A stretch of 64,000 nucleotides of DNA from Rubrobacter xylanophilus. GTDB lineage: Bacteria; Actinomycetota; Rubrobacteria; Rubrobacterales; Rubrobacteraceae. Position numbers and translations under genes: made by a program. Under the pieces are notes generated by a model. That model had not been told where the DNA came from. It did not search any database and worked only from the letters and a program-made list of their open reading frames with translations. Numbering within the stretch: the first letter of the stretch is position 1; every line of letters starts with the position of its first letter. Positions 23,756-34,428 of this stretch are shown one piece after another. The stretch covers positions 62,001 to 126,000 of the forward strand of contig NZ_AP019791.1 in assembly GCF_007164525.1 (NCBI RefSeq), read 5' to 3'.

Positions 23756-25384
23756 GTGTCCGGGTTCGGCTGGACCAGGCTGGCCTATCTTCTGGCGGTG
23801 CTGGCGGTGCTCACCGCGCTGGTGAGGCTGGCCGAGCCGGCTTCTCCTGGGGGGACCGGCGAACCCGAGCGGGTGGGCTGGAGCGCCGAAGATCCCGCCC
23901 CGGAGAGCACCGCCTCTGAGCCCCGCGAACCGCCGCGGGGTGATGTGGTGTCCGCGCCCCGCGCCTCCTCCCGGGACCCCGCTTCGGCCCCCGCCTACGC
24001 CGCCGTGAGCCGCCGCAAGTCCCCGCCGGTCTTCTACCGGCCGGTGCGGCGGGAACCGGCAGGCTCCCCCTCCGCCGACCGTCCGACACCGGCGCCGCAA
24101 GGTCCGGCGGATCGGGTATGCCGCAGCGTAGGACAGGTGCCGGAGGGGGTGAGGATCGTCTTCCCGGTCCCCGAGGAACACTCCGGTTCCTACGAGGACA
24201 CCTGGGGCGCCCCGCGGCCGCAGGGTGGCCATGAGGGGACGGACCTGATGGTCCCGGAAGGGACCCCGCTCTACGCCATGACCGCCGGTACGGTCGTGCC
24301 GGTCGCCGGCTCCAACGGCAACGGCTGGAACACCCTGGGTGGGTACGCGGTGATGATCCGGGCCTACCACTCCATAGGCCCCGTTCGGGAGGGAGACCTC
24401 TTCTACTACGCCCACCTCCGCGAGCGAAGCCCGCTGGATATCGGCGGCCGGGTGCGTCCCGGGGAGGTGGTGGGCTTCGCCGGGGACACCGGTGAGGGCC
24501 CGGAGGGAACCCGGGGACGCTTCCCGCCCCACCTCCACCTCGGCTGGTACGACGGTGGTGGCGGCCGCTCGCAGCTCGCCTCCGGTGCGATGAACCCCTA
24601 CCCGCTGCTCGAGTGGATCCGGGAGCACGGCGGCTCTATCTCGGGAGGCTCCGACGCCCGCTACTGCATCGCTCCGCAAGAGGGGCCGCCGGTGCCGTCC
24701 GTGGGCGGGACCGGCTGGCTCTACCCCGACTCCCCCGGCGAGCGCCCGGATCTGGACACCGGTTCTTCGAGTCCGCACCCGAGCCCGGTAGTCCGGAGGC
24801 CCCGAAGCTCCGCCGAGCGGGCGCCGGTCGTGGAGAAGGTTCCCTCCCCCCGGAAGGAGCGCCCCCAGCTTCCGAACCGGTCCTCTCCGGAGCCGGAGGA
24901 GAGACCACGACCCCCCTCTCCCCCGGAGAAGACCGCCGGGGCTGTGTTCCCCGAGAAGACGGAGACGACCACCGCTTCCCGGCGATTGCCGGCTCCCTCC
25001 CTGCCCTCGGCACAGGAGATCCGGGAGTGGGTGCTGACCCTGATCCCCCGACCCTCCAAGGAGCCGGACCGTACGCCGCCGGAGAGAGCCGGCGAGCTCA
25101 CCGCTCCGGAGAGAGCTCCGGCGGAGCCCTGCGGCCGACATCGACCTTGCCGGGAGGACACGGAGCCCGAGTCCCGGCAGAAGAAACCCCGCAGAGCCGC
25201 CGCAGGCGAAGAAGAAACCACCGCCCCAGAGACCGCGCCGGAGAGCGCCACGACCGGGGGAGAGACCACCGCTTCGGAGGCGGGCGACGAGCCCACGTCC
25301 TCCGGGGAGGGAGAGACTACCGCTCCGGAGAGCGGCCCCGCGACTCAAGCTCCGAGAGAATCTCCTCCCGATCCCGCCCCTTGA
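23756..25384 (+). CDS. M23-family peptidase with long disordered tail
   Basis: The 542-residue protein has an N-terminal hydrophobic segment (about 6-26), a Pro/Ser/Arg-rich linker and an M23 metallopeptidase-like domain (about 135-290). The zinc motifs are HEGTD (HxxxD) and HLHLG (HxH), both intact. Residues about 320-542 are low complexity, rich in Pro, Glu, Thr and Ser, with recurring TTAPE/TTASE units. It probably acts on peptidoglycan at the cell surface, as a signal anchor or secreted protein. It overlaps the convergent zinc-ribbon gene by 68 bp. Confidence 0.87.
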   Translation: MSGFGWTRLAYLLAVLAVLTALVRLAEPASPGGTGEPERVGWSAEDPAPESTASEPREPPRGDVVSAPRASSRDPASAPAYAAVSRRKSPPVFYRPVRREPAGSPSADRPTPAPQGPADRVCRSVGQVPEGVRIVFPVPEEHSGSYEDTWGAPRPQGGHEGTDLMVPEGTPLYAMTAGTVVPVAGSNGNGWNTLGGYAVMIRAYHSIGPVREGDLFYYAHLRERSPLDIGGRVRPGEVVGFAGDTGEGPEGTRGRFPPHLHLGWYDGGGGRSQLASGAMNPYPLLEWIREHGGSISGGSDARYCIAPQEGPPVPSVGGTGWLYPDSPGERPDLDTGSSSPHPSPVVRRPRSSAERAPVVEKVPSPRKERPQLPNRSSPEPEERPRPPSPPEKTAGAVFPEKTETTTASRRLPAPSLPSAQEIREWVLTLIPRPSKEPDRTPPERAGELTAPERAPAEPCGRHRPCREDTEPESRQKKPRRAAAGEEETTAPETAPESATTGGETTASEAGDEPTSSGEGETTAPESGPATQAPRESPPDPAP

Positions 25385-25589
25385 TTACCGCGCTGCGCGC
25401 GCACGCCGCGCAGCTCTCCTGCAGGCTCTCCGCGTGCTCCTTGACGTAGAGAAACAGCACCCTCTTCGGTACCCGGTAGACGATGTGCTCCGTCTCCCTG
25501 CCACACCGCTCGCAGAACCGTTCCCGCCGCAGAAGCTCCTTCGGGATGCGGCTCAGACCAGGTATCCGCTCCGGACGGAAGATTCTCAT
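25317..25589 (-). CDS. Small zinc-ribbon protein
   Basis: The 90-residue protein carries two cysteine pairs, CERCG (about 29-33) and CAAC (about 71-74 from the start), likely binding one zinc. Basic residues dominate its N-terminus. ATG 25589 is preferred; GTG 25598 would reach almost into the groEL promoter. Its end overlaps the M23 gene tail by 68 bp. Function unknown. Confidence 0.65.
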   Translation of the reverse strand: MRIFRPERIPGLSRIPKELLRRERFCERCGRETEHIVYRVPKRVLFLYVKEHAESLQESCAACARSAVIKGRDREEILSELESRGRSPER

Positions 25590-25600
25590 CCCGGCCACGA

Positions 25601-25629
25601 TTGAATTACGGCCTCCGTGCTACTATACT
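25601..25629 (+). promoter_or_regulatory. groEL promoter
   Basis: TTGAAT (25601-25606) and TATACT (25624-25629) are separated by 17 bp, close to the housekeeping consensus. Transcription should begin near 25636, inside the CIRCE element. Confidence 0.75.
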
Positions 25630-25634
25630 TCGCG

Positions 25635-25661
25635 TTGGCACTCTCACTTGAAGAGTGCCGA
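25635..25661 (+). promoter_or_regulatory. CIRCE operator (HrcA binding site)
   Basis: TTGGCACTC (25635-25643), 9 nt, then GAGTGCCGA (25653-25661) match the CIRCE consensus TTAGCACTC-N9-GAGTGCTAA with few changes. The element covers the start of transcription. HrcA binding here represses groEL until heat stress. The hrcA gene is not in the window. Confidence 0.92.
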
Positions 25662-25694
25662 AGTTTTGCAGGGCACAGGGTAGAGTCAGTTTAG

Positions 25695-27338
<1,644 letters not shown>

Positions 27339-27369
27339 AGAGACTCTCGCAGGAGAGAGCACCCTCCGC

Positions 27370-27400
27370 GGCGGCTCCGGGGTTCCCCGGAGCCGCCGCT
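27370..27400 (+). terminator. Terminator after groEL
   Basis: An 11-bp GC-rich stem pairs GGCGGCTCCGG (27370-27380) with CCGGAGCCGCC (27387-27397), loop of 6. The tail CTCTCGTTT has few Ts. It starts 32 nt after the groEL stop. Confidence 0.75.
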
Positions 27401-27483
27401 CTCGTTTAAGAAACTTTAAGAGCGGGTAAAGAAAGCCTCGTTACAGGCAGCTGAGGAGCACACCGAAAGCGAGGTGAAGGCGC

Positions 27484-27564
27484 GTGCGTGGCGGAACCCT
27501 GTACACGGTGATCGCCGTCTTGGTGATCATCCTGCTCGTCATACTCATCTTGAGGCTGGTCTGA
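27484..27564 (+). CDS. 26-residue single-span membrane peptide
   Basis: The small open frame starts at GTG 27484 after GAGGTGAAGG. It encodes VRGGTLYTVIAVLVIILLVI, then LILRLV and TGA. After four polar residues almost all of it is a hydrophobic helix, and it ends with Arg-Leu-Val. A good ribosome site and a hydrophobic composition unlike chance argue for a real small membrane peptide. Function unknown; homologues in related genomes would confirm it. Confidence 0.6.
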   Translation: MRGGTLYTVIAVLVIILLVILILRLV

Positions 27565-27587
27565 GCCCGGCGTAATCCGGCTTCTCC

Positions 27588-27617
27588 TTGACCATCCTCG
27601 CCGTCCGGGTGTAGGAT
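27588..27617 (+). promoter_or_regulatory. guaB3-guaA promoter
   Basis: TTGACC (27588-27593) and TAGGAT (27612-27617) are 18 bp apart. Transcription should start near 27624, about 100 nt before guaB3. Confidence 0.6.
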
Positions 27618-27655
27618 GGATAGGACTTGCACAGCGCAGCCGAAAGAACCGTTCG

Positions 27656-27683
27656 CCCACGGGTATGTTTTCCCGTGGGTTTT
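27656..27683 (+). terminator. Leader hairpin with T-run upstream of guaB3 (possible attenuator)
   Basis: A perfect 8-bp stem, CCCACGGG (27656-27663) and CCCGTGGG (27672-27679), is followed at once by TTTT. It lies about 30 nt inside the predicted guaB3 leader, so it would stop transcripts from the guaB3 promoter, not only those from upstream. This suggests attenuation of the purine operon; the signal is unknown. Confidence 0.55.
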
Positions 27684-27726
27684 GCTGTACCGGTGAGAGC
27701 GACCCGCAAAGGAGCAGCTGGCGCCG

Positions 27727-28887
27727 ATGGACATCGAGATCGGGAAGGGAAAGACGGCCCGTCGGGCCTACGGGCTGGATGAGATCGCCATAGTACCCAG
27801 TCGTCGTACGCGCGATCCCGAGGACGTGGACATCTCCTGGAATTTGGGGGATCTGCACCTCGACCTGCCGTGCCTGGCGAGCGCGCTCGATGCGGCGGTG
27901 GATCCCACCACGGCCGGAATCATAGGGGAGCTCGGGGGGCTTGCGGTGCTCAATCTGGAGGGCATCCAGACCCGCTACGAGGATCCCGAGCCCGTCTTCG
28001 AGGAGATCGCGAGCCTGCCGCAGGAGAAGGCCACCCGGGTGATGCAGGAGATCTACTCCGAGCCTGTGAAGGAGGAGCTGATCTTCCGGCGGGTGCAGGA
28101 GATAAAGGACAAAGGGGTCATCGCCGCCGCCTCCCTGACCCCGCAGCGGGTCGAGAGGTATCACCGGGCGGCCATAGAGGCCGGGCTGGACGTGCTCGTC
28201 ATCCAGGGCACGGTGGTCTCCGCCGAGCACGTCTCCCGGCAGGTCAAACCGCTGAACCTCATGGAGTTCATCCCCTCGCTGAACGTGCCCGTGGTGGTCG
28301 GCGGCTGCGCCAGCTACTCGACGGCGCTGCACCTCATGCGCACCGGCGCGGTCGGGGTGCTGGTGGGGGTGGGGCCAGGGCGCATCTGCACCACCCGGGG
28401 CGTGCTCGGGGTGGGGGTTCCGCAGGCCACCGCCATCGCCGACGCCGCGGCGGCCCGCACCCGGCACTACATGGAGACCGGCCAGTACGTCAACGTCATC
28501 GCCGACGGCGGGATGCGCACCGGGGGGGACATAGCCAAAGCCGTGGCCTGCGGGGCCGACGCCGTGATGCTCGGCACCGCCTTCGCCCGGGCCGAGGAGG
28601 CGCCGGGGAGGGGCTACTCCTGGGGGATGGCCACCTTCCATCCCACCCTTCCCCGGGGGACCAGGATCAAGACCGGGACCGTGGGCACCCTGGAGGAGAT
28701 CCTGCTCGGCCCCGCCCACGAGAACGACGGTACGCTGAACCTGATGGGCGCGCTGCGCACCAGCATGGCCACCACCGGCTACCAGAACATCAAGGAGTTC
28801 CAGAAGGCCGAGGTCATGGTGGCCCCCGCGCTCGCCACGGAGGGCAAGCTGGAGCAGTTCTCCCAGCGGGTGGGGATGGGCCGGTAG
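27727..28887 (+). CDS. guaB3: GuaB3-type IMP dehydrogenase family protein
   Basis: The 386-residue TIM-barrel protein belongs to the GuaB3 branch typical of actinobacteria. It lacks the CBS pair of classic GuaB. It has the start [20 protein letters not shown], the catalytic loop [19 protein letters not shown] with the active-site Cys, and [20 protein letters not shown]. GuaB3 enzymes have been linked to IMP dehydrogenase or GMP reductase activity; which one applies here is unclear. It lies 3 nt before guaA. Confidence 0.92.
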   Translation: MDIEIGKGKTARRAYGLDEIAIVPSRRTRDPEDVDISWNLGDLHLDLPCLASALDAAVDPTTAGIIGELGGLAVLNLEGIQTRYEDPEPVFEEIASLPQEKATRVMQEIYSEPVKEELIFRRVQEIKDKGVIAAASLTPQRVERYHRAAIEAGLDVLVIQGTVVSAEHVSRQVKPLNLMEFIPSLNVPVVVGGCASYSTALHLMRTGAVGVLVGVGPGRICTTRGVLGVGVPQATAIADAAAARTRHYMETGQYVNVIADGGMRTGGDIAKAVACGADAVMLGTAFARAEEAPGRGYSWGMATFHPTLPRGTRIKTGTVGTLEEILLGPAHENDGTLNLMGALRTSMATTGYQNIKEFQKAEVMVAPALATEGKLEQFSQRVGMGR

Positions 28888-28890
28888 CCC

Positions 28891-30411
28891 TTGATCGTCG
28901 TCCTGGACTTCGGGGGGCAGTACGCCCAGCTCATCGCCCGGCGCGTGCGGGAGGCCCGGGTCTTCAGCGAGCTCCTGCCCCACGACACCCCTGTCGAGGA
29001 GATAAGGCGCAAAGATCCCGAGGGGATCATCCTCTCCGGCGGTCCGAACAGCGTCTACGAGGAGGGGGCCCCGCGGGTGGACCCGGCCCTCTTCGAGCTC
29101 GGGGTGCCGGTTCTGGGCATCTGCTACGGGATGCAGCTGATGGCCCTCATGCTCGGCGGGGAGGTGAGGGCCGTGCAGATCCGGGAGTACGGCCGCTCGG
29201 AGCTGGAGGTCATGGAGCACGGAAAGCTCTTCTCCGGTACCCCCGACGAGCAGACCGTCTGGACGAGCCATGGCGACGCGGTGCTCGCCGCGCCGCCGGG
29301 CTTCCGGGTGACCGCGCGCACGCCCTCCGTCCCCATACTGGCCTTCGAGGAGCCCTCCAGGGGGCTCTACGGGGTGCAGTTCCACCCCGAGGTGCGGCAC
29401 ACCGAGTACGGGATGGAGATCCTGAAGAACTTCCTCTTCGAGGCGTGCGGCTGCGCGCCGGAGTGGACCCCGGTCAATATCGTCACCGAGGCGGTCGAGC
29501 GCATCCGGCGGCAGGTCGGGGATGCCAGGGCGATCTGCGCCCTCTCCGGCGGGGTGGACTCGGCCACCGCCGCCATGCTCGTCCACCGGGCCATCGGGGA
29601 GAACCTCACCTGCGTCTTCGTGGACCACGGTTTGCTGCGGCAGAACGAGGCGGAGCAGGTGGTGGAGGCCTTCCGGCGGGAGGCCGGGCTCCCGCTCGTC
29701 CACGTGGACGCGAGGGAGCGCTTCCTGGATAGGCTCGCCGGGGTCACCGACCCGGAGGCGAAGCGCAAGATCGTCGGCGAGGAGTTCATCCGGGTTTTCG
29801 AGGAGCAGGCACGGGAGATAGAGGACGCCCGCTTTCTGGTGCAGGGGACGCTCTACTCGGACGTGATCGAGAGCGGCACCCGCGACGCCGCCAGGATAAA
29901 GAGCCACCACAACGTCGGCGGGCTGCCGGAGGTGATGGACCTGGAGCTCGTCGAGCCCCTGCGTAACCTCTTCAAGGACGAGGTGCGGGTCGTGGCCGCC
30001 GAGCTCGGGATGCCCGAGCGTCTGGTCTGGCGCCAGCCGTTCCCCGGGCCGGGACTCGCCATCCGGATAATAGGTGAGGTGACGGCCGAGAGGCTCGAGA
30101 TCCTGCGCCGGGCCGACGCCGTGTTGCAGGACGAGATCCGCGCCGCCGGCTACTACCGCAGGCTCTGGCAGAGCTTCGCCGTCCTGCCCGCGGTGCAGTC
30201 GGTCGGGGTGATGGGTGACGCCCGCACCTACGCCTACCCGATCGTAATCCGGGCCGTCACCTCCGACGACGCGATGACGGCCGACTGGGCCCGCCTGCCG
30301 TACGACCTCCTGGAGCGCATCTCGAACCGCATCATAAACGAGGTGCCCGGGGTGAACCGGGTGGCGCTCGACATAACCAGCAAGCCCCCTGGCACCATCG
30401 AGTGGGAGTGA
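28891..30411 (+). CDS. guaA: GMP synthase (glutamine-hydrolysing)
   Basis: GuaA converts XMP to GMP. The 506-residue protein has a class I amidotransferase domain (about 1-190; nucleophile in GICYGMQL, His in VQFHPEV), an ATP-pyrophosphatase domain ([14 protein letters not shown]), and a dimerisation tail ending KPPGTIEWE. Start TTG 28891. Co-transcribed with guaB3. Confidence 0.97.
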   Translation: MIVVLDFGGQYAQLIARRVREARVFSELLPHDTPVEEIRRKDPEGIILSGGPNSVYEEGAPRVDPALFELGVPVLGICYGMQLMALMLGGEVRAVQIREYGRSELEVMEHGKLFSGTPDEQTVWTSHGDAVLAAPPGFRVTARTPSVPILAFEEPSRGLYGVQFHPEVRHTEYGMEILKNFLFEACGCAPEWTPVNIVTEAVERIRRQVGDARAICALSGGVDSATAAMLVHRAIGENLTCVFVDHGLLRQNEAEQVVEAFRREAGLPLVHVDARERFLDRLAGVTDPEAKRKIVGEEFIRVFEEQAREIEDARFLVQGTLYSDVIESGTRDAARIKSHHNVGGLPEVMDLELVEPLRNLFKDEVRVVAAELGMPERLVWRQPFPGPGLAIRIIGEVTAERLEILRRADAVLQDEIRAAGYYRRLWQSFAVLPAVQSVGVMGDARTYAYPIVIRAVTSDDAMTADWARLPYDLLERISNRIINEVPGVNRVALDITSKPPGTIEWE

Positions 30412-30445
30412 GCGAGAAGGAGTCCACGCCAGGCGGGGGACAGCG

Positions 30446-31240
30446 GTGTACCCGCTGCGGGTGATGACCTTCAACGTCCGGGGCGCGTACCACCTGGACG
30501 GCCGCAACGTGTGGCGTCGCCGCCGGGGGCTGAACGCGAGGATCATCCGGGAGGCCTCTCCGGACCTGATCGGCTTCCAGGAGCTGCAGCGGGGCAATCT
30601 GGGCTTCTACGAGCGGGAGTTGCCCTCCTACCGGCACATGCTCGGCCCGGCGTACGAGAACCACCCTCCGCGCGCGTACAACGCCATCTTCTGGAACCCT
30701 GAGCTCCTCGAGCTCGCGGAGAGCGGGGGCTTCTGGCTGTCGGAGACCCCGGAGCGGTTCTCGCGCTCCTGGGGCTCCCGGCAGGTGCGCTCGGCGCACT
30801 GGGCGCGCTTTCGCGCTGTTCCGGAAGGGCCCGAGTTCGTGCACCTCAACACCCACCTCGACCACGTGAGCGGCGAGGCCCGCCGGCAGGGCAGCCGGCT
30901 CATCACCGGGTGGCTTGGGGAGGTCCGGTTGCCCGTGCTCGTGACCGGCGACTTCAACTGCAACCCCGGCTCGAAGACCTACGAGATCTTCGCCTCGGCG
31001 GGCTTCTCCGACGTGCACCGCAGGGCCGGGAACCCCCCGGAGAACACCTTCCACCGCTTCATGGGCGAAGGGTACGGCTCCGCAAAAGAGGGGAGGATCG
31101 ACTGGATCCTCGTGCGCGACGGGGCCGGGGCGCGTTGGGAGGTTCTCTCCTGCCGGACCGTGCGTGACTGCGAGCCCCCGCTCTACCCCAGCGACCACTA
31201 CCCCGTGGTCGCCGATCTCGCGCTCTCGCCCGGTGTTTAA
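30446..31240 (+). CDS. Endonuclease/exonuclease/phosphatase-family hydrolase
   Basis: The 264-residue protein has the EEP fold: VMTFNVRGAY (metal Asn), GFQELQ (metal Glu), LNTHLDHVS, VTGDFNCNPGS and the C-terminal SDHYPVVADL. No signal peptide is present. Substrate could be a phosphodiester or a sugar phosphate. It follows guaA by 34 nt and may be co-transcribed. Confidence 0.88.
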   Translation: MYPLRVMTFNVRGAYHLDGRNVWRRRRGLNARIIREASPDLIGFQELQRGNLGFYERELPSYRHMLGPAYENHPPRAYNAIFWNPELLELAESGGFWLSETPERFSRSWGSRQVRSAHWARFRAVPEGPEFVHLNTHLDHVSGEARRQGSRLITGWLGEVRLPVLVTGDFNCNPGSKTYEIFASAGFSDVHRRAGNPPENTFHRFMGEGYGSAKEGRIDWILVRDGAGARWEVLSCRTVRDCEPPLYPSDHYPVVADLALSPGV

Positions 31241-31264
31241 CACGGATTTAGCGCTCAGTTTACA
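31236..31264 (+). promoter_or_regulatory. Candidate Pho box (three 11-bp direct repeats)
   Basis: TTAACA (31237), TTAGCG (31248) and TTTACA (31259) recur exactly every 11 bp, as in the direct-repeat units bound by PhoB/PhoP regulators. The block lies upstream of the pst operon; a likely -10, TATCAT, is at 31296-31301. Phosphate control of pst is well established in bacteria; the response regulator is not in this window. Confidence 0.6.
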
Positions 31265-31388
31265 TAATTGAAACTACGGGGAAGGGGCCGTAGCCTATCA
31301 TCCCGCTCTGGAGGCCGGGACTTCCCCGGACCGGGGTCCGGCCGGTGTGGTTGGTGTATCGGTGTCGGCGTAGCAAAGGAGCCTGATC

Positions 31389-32498
31389 TTGAGCGAACTC
31401 AGGGGGTGGAAGCTGGTCTGCGCCGGGGTGGCGCTCTCCTCCATGCTTCTCGCGGGTTGCGCGACGGTGGACGAGTCCGCGTCTCAGGACACGAGTGGTA
31501 GCTCTGGAGGTGGGGAGGTCGCCCAGCGGATAAACGGTGCTGGTTCTTCGTTCGTTGCGCCGTTCATGGACTCGGTTGCCGGGCAGCTGGCCCAGGAGGA
31601 AGGGATAGAGGTCAACTACCAGTCCATCGGCTCCAGCGGCGGCCGCGAGCAGTTCATCCAGAAGACCGTCGCCTTCGGCGCCTCGGACGAGCCGATGAGC
31701 GATGAGGAGATGCAGGAGGCCGGCGGTAACCCGCTCCACATCGCGGCCGTGGGCGGAGCGGTGGTCCCCGTGTACAACCTGGAGGGCGTCGAGAGCGGGC
31801 TCAACTTCACCGGGGAGGTGCTCGCGGACATCTACCTTGGCAACATCACCCGCTGGAACGACCCGGCCATAGCCGAGCTCAACCCCGACGCTCAGCTGCC
31901 GGACGCCAAGATAGCGGTCGTCCACCGCTCCGACGGCTCCGGCACCACCAACATCTGGACCAGCTACCTGGCCGCGGTCAGCCCCAAGTGGGAGAGCGGT
32001 CCCGGCGCGGGCGGCGAGATAAAGTGGCCCACCGGCATCGGCGGCGACGGCAACGAGGGCGTGGCCGGGCTCGTCAAGCAGACCCCCAACTCCATCGGTT
32101 ACGTGGGGCTGGAGTACGCGGTGCAGAACGACCTCACCTACGGCAACGTCGGCGAGCAGGGGGCCTTCGTCGAGCCCAGCGTCGAGAGCGCCCGGGCGGC
32201 CATAGCGGCGGTCGGGGACGAGATCCCCGAGGACCTCAGGTTCACCGTCTCCTCGGCCAACCCGCAGGGGGAGGGGGTCTACCCGATCACCGGCCTCACC
32301 TGGGTGCTCGTGCGCCAGCAGATGGACGACCTGGCGCAGTGCAAAGCCGTGGCCCGGACCGCCTGGTACCTCACCCACGAGGGGCAGGAGCTCGCCCCGG
32401 ACCTCAACTACGTGCCGCTCCCAGAGAACATCGTCTCCCGGGACGAGGAGCTGATCCGGAGCATGGAGGCCGAAGGGCAGAAGTGCTACACGGAGTAG
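31389..32498 (+). CDS. pstS: Phosphate ABC transporter substrate-binding lipoprotein
   Basis: PstS captures phosphate outside the membrane. The 369-residue protein has a lipoprotein signal with lipobox LAGC (Cys about 25), then the phosphate-site motifs AGSSFVAPFMDSVAG, SIGSSGGREQF and HRSDGSGTTNIWTSYL. Start TTG 31389 after AAAGGAG. First gene of pstSCAB-phoU. Confidence 0.97.
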   Translation: MSELRGWKLVCAGVALSSMLLAGCATVDESASQDTSGSSGGGEVAQRINGAGSSFVAPFMDSVAGQLAQEEGIEVNYQSIGSSGGREQFIQKTVAFGASDEPMSDEEMQEAGGNPLHIAAVGGAVVPVYNLEGVESGLNFTGEVLADIYLGNITRWNDPAIAELNPDAQLPDAKIAVVHRSDGSGTTNIWTSYLAAVSPKWESGPGAGGEIKWPTGIGGDGNEGVAGLVKQTPNSIGYVGLEYAVQNDLTYGNVGEQGAFVEPSVESARAAIAAVGDEIPEDLRFTVSSANPQGEGVYPITGLTWVLVRQQMDDLAQCKAVARTAWYLTHEGQELAPDLNYVPLPENIVSRDEELIRSMEAEGQKCYTE

Positions 32499-32580
32499 AC
32501 CGGGAGGCCAGAGCCTTGCAAGGCGGGGGGCTGGCAGCTAGATTGGCCATCTTGATGAGCTCTGCGGGAGACGGGACGGT

Positions 32581-33528
32581 TTGAACCCCTTGAAGCGCCT
32601 GCGGCGGGGAAACCCCGGGGACGCCCTCTTCGGCGTCGTGGCGGTCCTCTTCGGGCTCTCCATCCTGGCGATAATGGCCGGGATCATCTTCCAGCTCTGG
32701 ATACAGAGCTCTGCCGCCCGGCAGGAGTTCGGCTGGAGTTTTCTGTGGAGCACCGAGTACGACCCGCAGGCCGAGGAGTACGGGGCGCTCGTCTTCGTCT
32801 ACGGCACGCTGGTGACCGCGGCGATCGCCATCCTGCTGGCCGGCCCCGTAGGGGTGGGGATCGCCGCCTACCTCGTCGAGATAGCCCCTCCCCGGCTCAA
32901 CCGGTTCGTGGGTTTCATGGTGGAGCTGCTCGCGGCCATCCCCTCGATCGTCTACGGGATCTGGGGGTTCTTCGTGCTCGCCCCGTTCCTCAGGGAGTAC
33001 GTGGTGCCGGTGATACAGGCCTCCCCCCTGGGGTGGCTGCCGATCTTCGGCGGCACCTTCTTCGGGCCGACCGTCTTCACCGCGAGCATCGTGCTCGCGG
33101 TGATGATCTTGCCGACCGTGGCGGCCGTCTCCCGGGACGTCATCGGGGCGGTGCCGCGCGACCAGCGGGAGGGGATGCTCGCTCTGGGGGCGACCCGGTG
33201 GGAGATGTTCCGCTGGGCCGTCCTTCCCTATGCACGCAACGGGGTGCTCGGCGCCATCATCCTGGGGCTGGGCCGGGCCGCCGGGGAGACCATGGCCGTG
33301 ACCTTCATCATCGGGAACAAGCCGCAGATCTTCACCTCGCTCTTCGACCAGGGGGCGACCATAGCCAGCCAGATCGCCGCCCAGTTCCCGGAAGCCGGGG
33401 GCATCCTGCTCTCTGTGCTCATCGAGTTGGGGCTGGTGCTCTTCGTGATCACGATAATCATCAACGTGGGGGCGCGCCTTCTGGTCTACCTTCTGAGCGG
33501 GGCGCCGAAGGGGGGTGTGAGGGTGTGA
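32581..33528 (+). CDS. pstC: Phosphate ABC transporter permease PstC
   Basis: PstC is one of two permease subunits of the high-affinity phosphate importer. The 315-residue protein has six predicted transmembrane segments and the coupling loop with RDVIGAVPRDQREGMLALGATRWEMF, then GLGRAAGETMAVTFIIG. TTG start 32581. The 82-nt gap from pstS holds a GCCTTGCAAGGC palindrome. Overlaps pstA by 4 bp. Confidence 0.96.
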   Translation: MNPLKRLRRGNPGDALFGVVAVLFGLSILAIMAGIIFQLWIQSSAARQEFGWSFLWSTEYDPQAEEYGALVFVYGTLVTAAIAILLAGPVGVGIAAYLVEIAPPRLNRFVGFMVELLAAIPSIVYGIWGFFVLAPFLREYVVPVIQASPLGWLPIFGGTFFGPTVFTASIVLAVMILPTVAAVSRDVIGAVPRDQREGMLALGATRWEMFRWAVLPYARNGVLGAIILGLGRAAGETMAVTFIIGNKPQIFTSLFDQGATIASQIAAQFPEAGGILLSVLIELGLVLFVITIIINVGARLLVYLLSGAPKGGVRV

Positions 33529-34400
33529 GCAGGAGGCCACTGGCAGAGGCCACGACCCGCTACAGGCGCAGGAAGCTCATAGACCGCCTCATGACGGTGC
33601 TCGCCTACCTGTGCACCGCGGCCGCCATAGTCCCGCTGACCTGGATCGTAATCTACGTGATCTACCGGGGCCTCGGGGCCTGGGATGTGGAGTTCTTCAC
33701 CGCCCTGCCCCAGCTCTACGGCGACGGTGGAGGGGTGCGCAACGGGATCGTCGGCACCCTCCTCATCGTCGGGATGGCCACCCTGATGGGGGTGCCCGTG
33801 GGGATCATGGCCGGCATCTACCTCGCCGAGTACGGGAGCAACCGCCTCGGAGGGGTGGTGCGCTTCATGGCGGATACCCTCACCGGCGTCCCCTCGATCG
33901 TGGTCGGCCTGTTCGCCTTCGGGGTCGTCGTGGTGAGCATGGGAGGGTTCAACGCCTTCGCCGGGGCCTTCGCGCTGGCGATCATGATGGTCCCGGTCAT
34001 CACCCGGACGACCGAGGAGATCCTGCGTCTGGTCCCCAACTCCATCCGGGAGGCCTCGCTGGCCCTCGGCATCCCGCGCTGGAAGACGATCCTGCGGGTG
34101 GTGGTCCCCACCGCGCTGAGCGGCATCGTGACCGGGGTGCTGCTCGCGGTGGCCCGGGTGGCCGGGGAGACGGCGCCGCTCATCCTCACCATCCTGGGGA
34201 CCAACTTCCCCATAAGCCTCAACCCCTTCGAGGGGCCCTCCACGACGCTCTCGTTGCAGATCTACCAGCTCGCCGGACAGCCCTCGCCGCAGGTGGTGGA
34301 GGTGGCCTGGGGGGCGGCGCTGCTGCTGGTACTGATGGTGCTGGGCCTGAGCCTGGTGGCGCGGTTGATCTTCCGGGGCAACGCGCACACCAGGTTCTAG
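33525..34400 (+). CDS. pstA: Phosphate ABC transporter permease PstA
   Basis: PstA is the partner permease. The 291-residue protein has six transmembrane segments, [12 protein letters not shown], the coupling loop [22 protein letters not shown], and [18 protein letters not shown] 33525 overlaps the pstC stop, so the two are translationally coupled. Confidence 0.96.
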   Translation: MSRRPLAEATTRYRRRKLIDRLMTVLAYLCTAAAIVPLTWIVIYVIYRGLGAWDVEFFTALPQLYGDGGGVRNGIVGTLLIVGMATLMGVPVGIMAGIYLAEYGSNRLGGVVRFMADTLTGVPSIVVGLFAFGVVVVSMGGFNAFAGAFALAIMMVPVITRTTEEILRLVPNSIREASLALGIPRWKTILRVVVPTALSGIVTGVLLAVARVAGETAPLILTILGTNFPISLNPFEGPSTTLSLQIYQLAGQPSPQVVEVAWGAALLLVLMVLGLSLVARLIFRGNAHTRF

Positions 34401-34428
34401 ACCCGGTGAGGAAGGGGGTATCATTGGT

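Noticed and set aside
27616-27696. A 26-codon leader peptide before guaB3 starting at ATG 27616.
   Set aside because: The ATG overlaps the predicted -10 box, upstream of the expected transcription start, and has no ribosome site.
32515-32526. GCCTTGCAAGGC palindrome between pstS and pstC as a terminator.
   Set aside because: The perfect palindrome leaves no loop and no T-run follows; it may be an mRNA end-stabilising or chance element.
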